Program-made: the position numbers and the translations under genes
Part shown: positions 9,483-16,816 of the stretch, in pieces
Layout: every line of letters starts with the position of its first letter
How positions within the stretch are numbered: the first letter of the stretch is position 1
The notes under the pieces: generated by a model
The model's database searches: none
What the model was told of the DNA's origin: nothing
The model's input: the letters and a program-made list of their open reading frames with translations, nothing else
Assembly: GCA_002496395.1 (NCBI GenBank)
Contig: DAJQ01000032.1
Coordinates: forward strand, 2,569 to 25,830
Length of the DNA: 23,262 nt
Reading direction: 5' to 3'
Source of the DNA: Methanocorpusculaceae archaeon UBA456
GTDB taxonomy: Archaea; Halobacteriota; Methanomicrobia; Methanomicrobiales; Methanocorpusculaceae

Positions 9483-10017
9483 TCTTTCTGGATTACGTGG
9501 TATGCAGGGTTACTATGTTCGCAAATCGGGGTTATTCCCATTTTTTTCTGAATGAGTTTATCGAAGGAGTATTTGATAATTCAGCGGAGATGATGGAAAA
9601 AAATTTGCAATTAGTGTTCTTATATTTAAGTAATGTGACTTATGCGCGGCGAGTGTACAAATGAGAGTTAGATCAGGTATTTTCTGATAAAATGCAGTCA
9701 TTTGGGTTTTTTGCTTTATCGGGTGATAGATCTGAATATCCCGAAGCGCCACCTGAATATATTGTTTTGAATGCTCTGAGGGTAGATTTTCCTGAATACA
9801 AGACTCGTAGCGAATGATTTATATTTGGGTAGTACATAGATAAACCTTGCACACTCTCTTGCTGTAGCGAATCATGCCATTTGAGGGTTTTGATCGGAGG
9901 TCTGCTCCAGGTTCGAAACAAATCTGGATGGTTTACCTATCTGTGAGGGGTAGTCTTGTGTGAATTGAGTAATGATGAAGACTTGAAAAGGGGAAAATGA
10001 TTATATTTAGGTGAATT
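9483..10017. other. AT-rich intergenic region, no gene seen
   Basis: This 535-base gap lies between the glycan operon and the giant surface-protein gene. A weak GGG/CCC hairpin followed by seven Ts around 9526-9547 may end the operon transcript. GTAGCGAAT occurs twice, at 9807-9815 and 9864-9872, the first directly before a TATA-like box. Short frames (for example 9479-9664 plus, 9673-9921 minus) lack ribosome binding sites and recognisable motifs. Confidence 0.55.
9811..9826 (+). promoter_or_regulatory. Putative archaeal promoter (BRE + TATA) for the giant surface protein
   Basis: CGAATGA followed by TTTATATTT resembles the archaeal BRE/box A arrangement. Initiation about 25 bases downstream would give a leader near 170 bases. 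Another TATATTTAAG lies at 9621-9630. The TTATATTTA at 10001 is too close to the start codon to act as its promoter. Confidence 0.45.
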
Positions 10018-13000
10018 ATGATGAAACGAACAACGAAAATTTCGGTACTGGCAATATGCCTTGCTATTGCACTATTTATAGTCCCTGCAATGGCATTATT
10101 GCCGGATGATACCGAGTCCGGAATCTTCCGTGATGGTCTGTGGGCACTTGATACCACGGGAGATCATCAGGCAGATGACTTTTATATACTCGGACAAACA
10201 GGGGATATCCCTGTAGCCGGAGACGGCTATTCCGGTATCTTCCGTGATGGCGTCTGGTATCTTGATACCACGGGAGATAATCAGGCAGACACCTATTACA
10301 TCCACGGACAGGCAGGGGATATCCCTGTAGCCGGAGATGGATGGATCGGTATCTACCGTGATGGTCTCTGGGCCATGATGGAACTGGAAGCACCGCAGGG
10401 TGTTTCATATCAGGTATTTGGTATGGCCGGAGATATGCCGGTTTACCGAGCCACCGAGGATGGATATCAGATTGGTATCTTCCGTCCAAGCAACGGCCTC
10501 TGGGCATTTTACCTTGGTCCTGGTGTAGAACCAGAGTACTTCGTCCATGGAATGAATGGCGATCTGCCGGCAGTCGGAGATGGCTACTATGCAATCTTCC
10601 GTGACGGTCTCTGGGCAACACTTGACAGTGAAGCACAGGTTGATTATTATGTTCTCGGCATGGCCGGTGACAGACCTGTAGTTCCATTCCCAACCGCTGA
10701 GCCAACACCACTCGAAGTTGTCAGTGTTGAGGCTATTACCGCAACAACCGTTAACGCAACATTCTCTGCCCCGGCAACCGCCGAGCAGGCTGGCGTAACC
10801 ACCTGGAATGTAGCCAGTGTTGCACCTCTTGTCGGCTTCGAAACCACTGCAACCGCAACCGTTGCTGAAGGCGACGAATCAGCTGTCGCAACCCTTGCAC
10901 TCGCACTGCCCGCATCCGGCACATACGTCCTTGACGGTGTCGAGTTCGAGTATGTCGCTCCTGTAGTACCAGTCGAAGTTACAAGCGTTGCAGCAGTTCA
11001 CGCAACACAGATTGCAGTGACCGGAACCGGATTCACCGAGGACAACATCGCTGACCTCGAAGAGATGGAACTCTGGGACGCAGATGACTCTGCTGTCACG
11101 TTCGCTGTATCAAACGCAGTCTATGTCAGTTCGACCCAGGCAACAATGACCACCGCGGTTATCGCAAACGATGTGACCGCTGCATGGCTCTTTGGTGAGG
11201 ACTCCGGAACCTTTGAAGGCGACTCAACCGCACCAACCGTAGTCAGTGTCGAGAACGTCAACGGCAACACGCTGATTGTCACGTTCGACAAACCTGTTGT
11301 CGACGCAGCTGATGGTGCAAACTATGTCCTGAGAAACACCAAGACCGGTGTTCAGAATTCATTAGAAAACCATGGTGCTGGTGATGATTATACACCCGAC
11401 TCAATGGTTGTCAGCCCTGATCAGACTGTTGTAACCATTGTTCTCAGTGGCGACACAACCGATGATTTCGGTGCCGGGTTCCAGACCCTGGACGACGAGA
11501 TTTACCGGGTCTTCTTCAACACCGACGCACTTGCTGCAGGTTCAATTACAGACGTTGCAGGCAACTATCTCCCACGGAACACCTATAAACAGTTCACGGG
11601 CGTTATCGGATCCGATACCCAGCCAGCTGTTCTTCTGACAGCAACTTATGATGACGGTATGGGTGAACTGAACCTTGGATTCAACAAGAAGGTAAAAGCT
11701 GTAGCTGCCGGAGATGGCGCAAAGTATTCGATCCAGAACGGTAACACAGTTGTTGTTCTCACAAACGTTGCAGGTGCTCTCAATGGTGCAGCAACCGGAT
11801 TAGAATTCACCCTAACATCCGCGATGAAAGAGGAACTGGGCGAACTTCTCCCCGGTGCAAAAGTCATTATTGCTGCAGGCGGATTCAAAGCTAACATCAA
11901 TGATGTTGCAAACGCCGTTACTGTCGAGATGGAACTTGAAGCAACCATCAGACCCGCAATGGTCGGTGCAACCTACGATGAAACCACCCACACTCTGACC
12001 CTCGAGTTCAACAAAGAGATTGTATCCGCAGATGTTGATTACGACACCAACTTCAAACTCCAGTCTTCCACAACAGGTGTAACCTGGGCAGATGTTGCTG
12101 GTACAGCACTCAACACAGCAAACTACGTGATGGAAGAAGTTTCGGCACGGACAACTGTGATTGAATTCACGCTTGATCAGACCGCATACGATCTATGGCA
12201 GGCACAGCGTGCAGACGATAAAGTCTACCGGGTCGCCATGGCAGACGGTGCAGTCACTGACGGAACCAACGCAAACGCAGATCCATCCGGCTGGCAGCAG
12301 GAAACCCTTGACTATGTGAAGGACACTGCATTACCCGCAATCGTATCCGCGAAATTCTACACCACAGCAGACGCAACAGCAGATATCACCGCAAACACTC
12401 TCTACATCGAATTTGACAAAGAGATCAGATCCGGTGCAGGTTACCTTACAAACGACAACAAACTCGTCCTCTCCTACGATACCACTGAAGTCAGCATGAC
12501 AAACGCTGGCAGTGCCCATATCACGGCAGCTTACCTGCTTGCCGACGTCTACGACGAGGATAAGAAGACATTAAATGTTACATTCGCCGCTGGTGCAGCT
12601 GTCGATGCAATTGCAGACGGTGACGCTACAGTCGCAATCAAAGCAGCAGGCACAATAAAAGATCTGAACAAGAATGTCGCTGCTGCCCAGAGTAAGGCTG
12701 TAACGTATATCAACAACGTACCTCAGGGCGATGTTACTGGTAACGCTCACTCGACAAAACAGGTTCGACTGACCCAGGCAGCAACAAACTTTGGTGGCAC
12801 CATCTCGAAAACCAACTTCGATGCATACCTTGCAACCAATATCAACGACAAGAAAGCTATCACATCAGCCCAGCTGATTGATACCAATGCAGACGACGTC
12901 TACGACTCGATCTTCATCACATTCACTACCGCTATAACCGCAGGTACTGACATCAAGGTCGCCTACACCGGTCTCGTTGACCAGTTTGGAGCACCAATTG

Positions 13001-15183
13001 ACAACGGTGTTACTGGCACCATTGCTATGATTGACGATGTCACTGCACCAACACTTGTAGACTCAGAATACGAAGACGTCTCCGGATCTCACAGCCAGAC
13101 CCAGGGCGACAAGGTTCACCTCCAGTTCACTGAACCCGTCAAACTGATCACCGGGTATGGATTAAGTGCCGCGTACGGTACCGGTGCAACCATCGCAGTG
13201 AACACCGCAGAACCAAACAAAGCAACAATCACACTTGGTAGCGCTCCAGCAATCGTGTTTGGAACAACCAAAATTCAGGTAGCAACTCCCGCAGATGACT
13301 TCTTAGAAGACATTTCAGAGAATGAGTACAATGGTGTCGTTGACGATGTCCCAACACCTGAAGGCGCTGTAGCACCCGAACTCGATGATGAAGCGAACAT
13401 TCTCTTCACCGATGTTGACGGAAACGCACGGATCTCCGAAGGCGATACCGTCAGGATACCATTCGACAGAGTGCTTCTTGACGATACAATTGTTCCTGCG
13501 AAGATTACCGTTACCGGAATAACCGGGAACCCATTCACCGCAGCAGTTGACGGTTCAGATGTTGTTCTGACGTTCACTGAAGATGTAGCAGCTGGAGAAC
13601 AGCTCCCGGTAGCCGCTACACACACGATCAGTATCACCGCAGCAGGTTCAGGTATCAAATCCCCATGGGAAGTTGAACTTGACGCAAATATTGTTGCAGC
13701 CGCTATCTACCTCCCGACCACACAACCACGTCTCACTGATATCGCATATGCTTCAGCAGCAAACGCTGGAGACGGTCTGATTGTCCTTTCGTTCAACCAG
13801 CCGATCTATGTTGATACAGAAACCGTTGACGCAGACGCATTCATTACTGCAATGTTCAATAACGCAGCAGCCGCAAACAAACTCCATGTTACCGGTGGAA
13901 CAATGGCTGGAGATGGTGCGGCATCGCTTGTCCAGTATGACGTAGTTGATGGCGTAACCGATTACACCAAGATTGTCGCTGCTCTTGACGGTAATCAGGT
14001 TCTTGATGAATCAGTAACCTTTGATGCATCTGGTGTAACCCTTGCACAGCGTATCGGTGATGCTGGATACAAGAACTACTACAGCAAGAACATTGTCAGA
14101 AACGCACTCTCCTACACCATCAATGAGATCACCTACACAGGTGACGCAGATGTCACTCCGTTCACCGTGACGGTGGCTGGAAACCAGACACCTGTTAAAA
14201 ATGGTGACGGCGTCAAATTTACCGCAACCTTCAACAAACCTGTTGCAGAAGGCGAGACACCTGAGATCGAACTGACCGTTGGAGAAGAGGTTGGACCGGT
14301 AGTAATGACTGTTGGTGCAGATCGGAAGACCTGGACCTATGATCATGTAATGGCAGACGGTTTTACTAATACTGTCAAAGCAACAATTACAGAAGCAGGT
14401 ACTGATGAAGTAGGAAACGCTTTAACTGGTGACTTCGCTGTCGTAACGGATACCAATGTCGTTGCAGATAACACGGCGCCCGCTTTAGATACTCCCGCAA
14501 CCAACTCTGAATCTCCCGACACTACTGGTGATGGCAAGATTGATGAAATCAAACTAACATTCACTGAAGCTATCGATCCCGCTACAATTGCGGACGGAAC
14601 CTGGACATTAAACGATCCTGCTGATGACTTACCAATCACTGGCGCAACAACAGCTGCCCTTACAACCGCGAACATGACACTGACCGGTGATGGTAAAATA
14701 CTCACTATCTCAGATATCCCAACAACAGAAGTCTTTACTGGAGTTGTCCGAGTAGCATACGCTCACGATGGTGCTGACGCAATTACCGATCTCGCAGGAA
14801 ATAAACTCGTAGCAATCGCATCAGGTGTTGACTCAGCAATTAAAGACGTAGCAGCACCGGTTATGGTGAGCGCAGCAACAGCAGATGCTAATACTGTAGA
14901 TGTTACCTATAGTGAAGCTGTAGCAATTACTACGCCCGCAACAGGACGATTCGCAGCAGCGGGCACAGTAACTCCCGGACCACATGCTGAAGGTGCAGTA
15001 CCTTCAGTTGCAGGAGCTGTAGTTACCCTAACATTTACTGGTGAATTTGCAACTACCGTTGCATACCCAGCAGGAACTATAACCTATACACCATTAGCTG
15101 CACTAAATGCGGCAAATGTAAAAGATGTAGCAGCTAACGAAGCAGTAGCACAAATATTAACTGGAATCACATCTGATTTCTAA
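10018..15183 (+). CDS. Giant exported repeat protein with propeller-like and Ig-like modules (S-layer/adhesin type)
   Basis: The protein is 1721 residues long. Two tandem ATGs follow AGGTGA (10009-10014); the second, at 10021, has the better spacing of six bases. Residues 1-27 form a signal peptide ending A-M-A. Residues 34 to about 223 hold five repeats of 35-42 residues built on G-I-F-R-D-G-L-W ... G-D-I-P-V-A-G-D-G, resembling FG-GAP/VCBS-type propeller repeats. From about 230 to the end come roughly thirteen modules of 90-130 residues, many opening with P-x-x-V-S and then T-F-x-K-P-V or similar (about 406, 535, 645, 773, 1011, 1237, 1369, 1488, 1613); these look like Big/SwmB-type Ig-like domains. 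The mature chain is acidic, rich in Ala/Thr/Val/Asp, and I see no cysteine after the signal peptide. It ends G-I-T-S-D-F with no transmembrane anchor or PGF-CTERM-like tail. A role as S-layer component, sheath protein or adhesin is inferred. It stands alone with its own terminator. Confidence 0.85.
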   Translation: MMKRTTKISVLAICLAIALFIVPAMALLPDDTESGIFRDGLWALDTTGDHQADDFYILGQTGDIPVAGDGYSGIFRDGVWYLDTTGDNQADTYYIHGQAGDIPVAGDGWIGIYRDGLWAMMELEAPQGVSYQVFGMAGDMPVYRATEDGYQIGIFRPSNGLWAFYLGPGVEPEYFVHGMNGDLPAVGDGYYAIFRDGLWATLDSEAQVDYYVLGMAGDRPVVPFPTAEPTPLEVVSVEAITATTVNATFSAPATAEQAGVTTWNVASVAPLVGFETTATATVAEGDESAVATLALALPASGTYVLDGVEFEYVAPVVPVEVTSVAAVHATQIAVTGTGFTEDNIADLEEMELWDADDSAVTFAVSNAVYVSSTQATMTTAVIANDVTAAWLFGEDSGTFEGDSTAPTVVSVENVNGNTLIVTFDKPVVDAADGANYVLRNTKTGVQNSLENHGAGDDYTPDSMVVSPDQTVVTIVLSGDTTDDFGAGFQTLDDEIYRVFFNTDALAAGSITDVAGNYLPRNTYKQFTGVIGSDTQPAVLLTATYDDGMGELNLGFNKKVKAVAAGDGAKYSIQNGNTVVVLTNVAGALNGAATGLEFTLTSAMKEELGELLPGAKVIIAAGGFKANINDVANAVTVEMELEATIRPAMVGATYDETTHTLTLEFNKEIVSADVDYDTNFKLQSSTTGVTWADVAGTALNTANYVMEEVSARTTVIEFTLDQTAYDLWQAQRADDKVYRVAMADGAVTDGTNANADPSGWQQETLDYVKDTALPAIVSAKFYTTADATADITANTLYIEFDKEIRSGAGYLTNDNKLVLSYDTTEVSMTNAGSAHITAAYLLADVYDEDKKTLNVTFAAGAAVDAIADGDATVAIKAAGTIKDLNKNVAAAQSKAVTYINNVPQGDVTGNAHSTKQVRLTQAATNFGGTISKTNFDAYLATNINDKKAITSAQLIDTNADDVYDSIFITFTTAITAGTDIKVAYTGLVDQFGAPIDNGVTGTIAMIDDVTAPTLVDSEYEDVSGSHSQTQGDKVHLQFTEPVKLITGYGLSAAYGTGATIAVNTAEPNKATITLGSAPAIVFGTTKIQVATPADDFLEDISENEYNGVVDDVPTPEGAVAPELDDEANILFTDVDGNARISEGDTVRIPFDRVLLDDTIVPAKITVTGITGNPFTAAVDGSDVVLTFTEDVAAGEQLPVAATHTISITAAGSGIKSPWEVELDANIVAAAIYLPTTQPRLTDIAYASAANAGDGLIVLSFNQPIYVDTETVDADAFITAMFNNAAAANKLHVTGGTMAGDGAASLVQYDVVDGVTDYTKIVAALDGNQVLDESVTFDASGVTLAQRIGDAGYKNYYSKNIVRNALSYTINEITYTGDADVTPFTVTVAGNQTPVKNGDGVKFTATFNKPVAEGETPEIELTVGEEVGPVVMTVGADRKTWTYDHVMADGFTNTVKATITEAGTDEVGNALTGDFAVVTDTNVVADNTAPALDTPATNSESPDTTGDGKIDEIKLTFTEAIDPATIADGTWTLNDPADDLPITGATTAALTTANMTLTGDGKILTISDIPTTEVFTGVVRVAYAHDGADAITDLAGNKLVAIASGVDSAIKDVAAPVMVSAATADANTVDVTYSEAVAITTPATGRFAAAGTVTPGPHAEGAVPSVAGAVVTLTFTGEFATTVAYPAGTITYTPLAALNAANVKDVAANEAVAQILTGITSDF
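10117..10686 (+). repeat. Five tandem propeller-like repeats at the N-terminus of the giant surface protein
   Basis: Units start at 10117, 10231, 10345, 10471 and 10588. The first two are both 114 bases and nearly identical in protein (S-G-I-F-R-D-G, L-D-T-T-G-D, then G-D-I-P-V-A-G-D-G) and similar in DNA, while units 3-5 have diverged. The gradient suggests a recent duplication of unit 1 or 2. Confidence 0.8.
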
Positions 15184-15204
15184 GAATTGACTTGACTTTA
15201 ACCA

Positions 15205-15225
15205 CCCACCCCCCCGCCCCTCCCC
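15205..15225 (-). other. Canonical G-quadruplex motif (minus strand) / C-rich tract (plus strand)
   Basis: The plus strand has four C-runs of 3, 7, 4 and 4 separated by single bases, so the minus strand reads G4-A-G4-C-G7-A... in the pattern G3+N1. This satisfies the usual quadruplex definition with one-base loops. It lies in the 3' untranslated region just before the terminator stem and shares its last four Cs with that stem. Confidence 0.65.
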
Positions 15226-15272
15226 TGAGTAATCAGGGGCTTGCCGGGCTTTTTTCTTTTTTTGTTTGTTTG
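15222..15272 (+). terminator. Hairpin plus T-rich terminator of the giant surface-protein gene
   Basis: CCCCTGA (15222-15228) and TCAGGGG (15233-15239) form a perfect 7-bp stem with loop GTAA, followed by T6, C, T7 and further T-rich sequence from 15250. It sits 39 bases after the stop codon. Confidence 0.8.
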
Positions 15273-15393
15273 AATTGGGCAGCCCGTGGCTTCGTCTGTG
15301 CGGGCGGGCGGCTGGGCATGTGTTATGCGAGTGGCGAGTGCCCCCTGTATGCGTGGATGGTGGTGCCGGGGCGGTGGGATCGTCGGCTGGTGA

Positions 15394-15414
15394 GTGCCGG
15401 GCGAGCCCTGGCAC
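15394..15414 (+). repeat. Strong 8-bp hairpin within the GC-rich island
   Basis: GTGCCGGG (15394-15401) pairs with CCC (15406-15408) and GGCAC (15410-15414), with tetraloop CGAG and one bulged T at 15409. No T-run follows, so it is structural rather than an obvious terminator. Confidence 0.6.
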
Positions 15415-15631
15415 GGGTTGAAGATAGGGGGAGAAACGCTGCCCTGGCGCCGGTATCTTTCCCTGTAACGGTGATTTCGGCAGGGGTTTGTGTGTCTGAG
15501 GCACGGATGGGCTCGTCACCTTTTCGGTGAGGGGGTGGGTGGGTGTCCGAACCCGATCCTGAAGGGAACCCCGATCGGTCTGTCGCTCATGGCAGGTGGG
15601 CGGTATCTGAGATCTGACAGGGGGGAGCGAT

Positions 15632-15895
15632 ATGGTTATCCAGACTCGGGAAGATGATAATCTGGTGAAGATATCCATGAGAACACTGACAGCCCTGGTT
15701 TATAAAGAGGAAGGAGTCTATGTCGCCGAGTGTCCGGAAGTTGGAACTGCCAGCCAGGGAGATACGGTTGAAGAGGCTGTTGCTAACCTGAAAGAAGCAA
15801 CCGAGTTGTATCTTGAAGTCTGCGAATGTCCTCCTGAAGAGAGGCATCGACCCATACTCACCACATTCGAGTTGGCAGATGGGATCCAGGCTTAA
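15632..15895 (+). CDS. hicB: HicB-family antitoxin
   Basis: HicB proteins bind and neutralise the HicA mRNA interferase and usually repress their own promoter. The 87-residue frame has the HicB fold signature from residue 16: a strand, then EEGVYVAECPEVGTASQGDT, EEAVANLKEATELYLE, and a polar C-terminus. No separate DNA-binding domain is visible in the short tail. Two starts are possible: ATG at 15632 with a strong GGGGGAG site five bases upstream, or ATG at 15677 with GGTGA about nine bases upstream, which would match the usual HicB N-terminus. The former is reported because its ribosome binding site is stronger. The gene precedes hicA and overlaps it by 17 bases, the reverse of the classical hicAB order, and the pair is evidently cotranscribed. 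Confidence 0.85.
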   Translation: MVIQTREDDNLVKISMRTLTALVYKEEGVYVAECPEVGTASQGDTVEEAVANLKEATELYLEVCECPPEERHRPILTTFELADGIQA

Positions 15896-16115
15896 ACCTG
15901 TCTCTGGTGAGAAGGTAATCAAAATACTCTCAAAAGAATATGGATTTTCCGTCAGCGGACAATCAGGAATCCATGTCCGGCTCTCGAAGCTGACATATGA
16001 AGGCAAGGTGGTGACTGTTGTGCCATTGCATGCTGAGCTGAGAGTTGGCACTTTACGAAATGTTCTGAAACTGGCAAAGATTGATCCAGATGATTTTGCC
16101 GGGCATCTTTTATAA
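15879..16115 (+). CDS. hicA: HicA-family mRNA interferase toxin
   Basis: HicA is a small double-stranded-RNA-binding-fold ribonuclease that cleaves mRNA when free of HicB. I chose ATG at 15879, giving 78 residues, the normal HicA size; the longer frame from 15813 lies inside hicB. The sequence opens with the family's V-S-G-E-K-V-I-K-I-L, followed by a GIHVRLSK segment with the catalytic-type histidine at H32, then VVTVVPLHAEL and GTLRNVLKLAKIDPDDF, which are typical. The family usually has Gly-Ser-His at the active site; here it is Gly-Ile-His (G30-I31-H32). Activity is therefore likely but not certain. The start overlaps the end of hicB by 17 bases. Confidence 0.85.
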   Translation: MGSRLKPVSGEKVIKILSKEYGFSVSGQSGIHVRLSKLTYEGKVVTVVPLHAELRVGTLRNVLKLAKIDPDDFAGHLL

Positions 16116-16342
16116 TGTCCTTTTACATGCCAGAAGGTACTGGGTATCGTTCCTGTGGATACAGGATCGATCTGGTTTACCCGATAGGGCAATATGGGCG
16201 GATCCGGTATCCAGCCCACGGCGGGGAAGTTACCTTGCCGCCATTTACACGTTCTATGGCCGCTCTCTATGGGTAATGATCCCAAAACCAAAAGATTCAT
16301 CCTTCTCTGAGCTGATCCCATCATATACCTGGATGAATACCC

Positions 16343-16609
16343 ATGATCCCCTCAACCTGCCACCGCTGCAAAGGAACCATTGAGCCGGGAACAACTGATC
16401 TCATTGTCAGGGCTCGTGCCATTCAGGATCACTATGACATCATCGCCATCCGTGAGATCCCGGCGTTTGTCTGCAGTCAGTGCGGTGAGGCATACTTTTC
16501 AGCTGAAACATCACGAACGATCGATATCGTGATGGACAGGGTACAGCAGGGCACTCCCGGCGAATGTGGCCGCCCTCTGGCAGCATGTGAGATCACATTG
16601 CCCGATTGA
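16343..16609 (+). CDS. YgiT-type zinc-finger protein (orphan MqsA-like antitoxin N-domain)
   Basis: The 88-residue protein has two CxxC pairs, C6/C9 and C44/C47, the zinc-binding arrangement of YgiT-type fingers (the N-terminal domain of MqsA). REIPAFVCSQCGEAYFS followed by a helix is characteristic. Family members commonly sit directly after a DUF4258/MqsR-like toxin gene; none is visible in the 227 bases upstream, where all frames are short and unrecognised. There is no C-terminal helix-turn-helix, so it is the short form. GGATGA six bases before the ATG may serve as ribosome binding site. It lies behind hicBA, extending a small accessory patch. An extra pair-like segment near the end (ECGRPLAACE) adds two more cysteines. 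Confidence 0.75.
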   Translation: MIPSTCHRCKGTIEPGTTDLIVRARAIQDHYDIIAIREIPAFVCSQCGEAYFSAETSRTIDIVMDRVQQGTPGECGRPLAACEITLPD

Positions 16610-16786
16610 CGATTCTGGTAACCTGACGATAATACACTACTCTCTCACCTCGCCCAGATCGACTCCTCCAGCTTCCTTGACACCCCTTTGCTTCCAATGG
16701 AAGTAAATGAGAGGGATTCATGGCTTCCTCTTAAAACTTCGATTGATTCGATACGATTGACAACCCCTCTATGGCAGGTTCATCTC

Positions 16787-16793
16787 AAAAAAA
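16787..16793 (-). terminator. T-run terminator of the downstream NHL paralogue
   Basis: Seven Ts on the minus strand lie 24 bases after the stop at 16817. The context CTCAAAAAA-AG-TGGG (plus strand) recurs after the other paralogue at 18663-18677. Archaeal terminators are often plain T-runs. Confidence 0.5.
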
Positions 16794-16816
16794 GGTGGGC
16801 AGGGATTCGTTACTCT

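Larger units (their letters stand above)
15202..15542. other. GC-rich, G-skewed non-coding island bounded by a 12-bp inverted repeat
   Basis: CCACCCACCCCC at 15202-15213 is the exact reverse complement of GGGGGTGGGTGG at 15531-15542. Between them the composition is visibly more GC-rich and, after 15285, strongly G over C on the plus strand, unlike either flank. It contains the terminator above, an 8-bp hairpin at 15394-15414 and a TCACC/GGTGA hairpin at 15516-15530. Frames across it (15192-15530 plus, 15157-15678 minus) have low-complexity products without known motifs. It could encode a structured RNA, be a small MITE-like remnant, or be degenerate DNA. No target-site duplication is evident. 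Confidence 0.5.

Noticed and set aside
10117..10686. Regular repeats considered as a CRISPR array
   Set aside because: They are in-frame protein repeats with no identical repeat/spacer structure; no array was found elsewhere.
15192..15530. 112-codon plus-strand frame over the GC-rich island
   Set aside because: It has no ribosome binding site, begins before the terminator hairpin and runs through it, and its product is low-complexity with no known motif.
15157..15678. 173-codon minus-strand frame opposite the island
   Set aside because: Proline-rich translation caused by G-rich complement; it overlaps the ends of two real genes antisense.
15587..16324. 245-codon minus-strand frame opposite hicBA
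   Set aside because: It is antisense to two clearly recognisable genes and shows no domain.
16081..16383. 100-codon plus-strand frame between hicA and the YgiT-type gene, considered as a missing toxin
   Set aside because: It starts inside hicA and has no DUF4258 or MqsR features.
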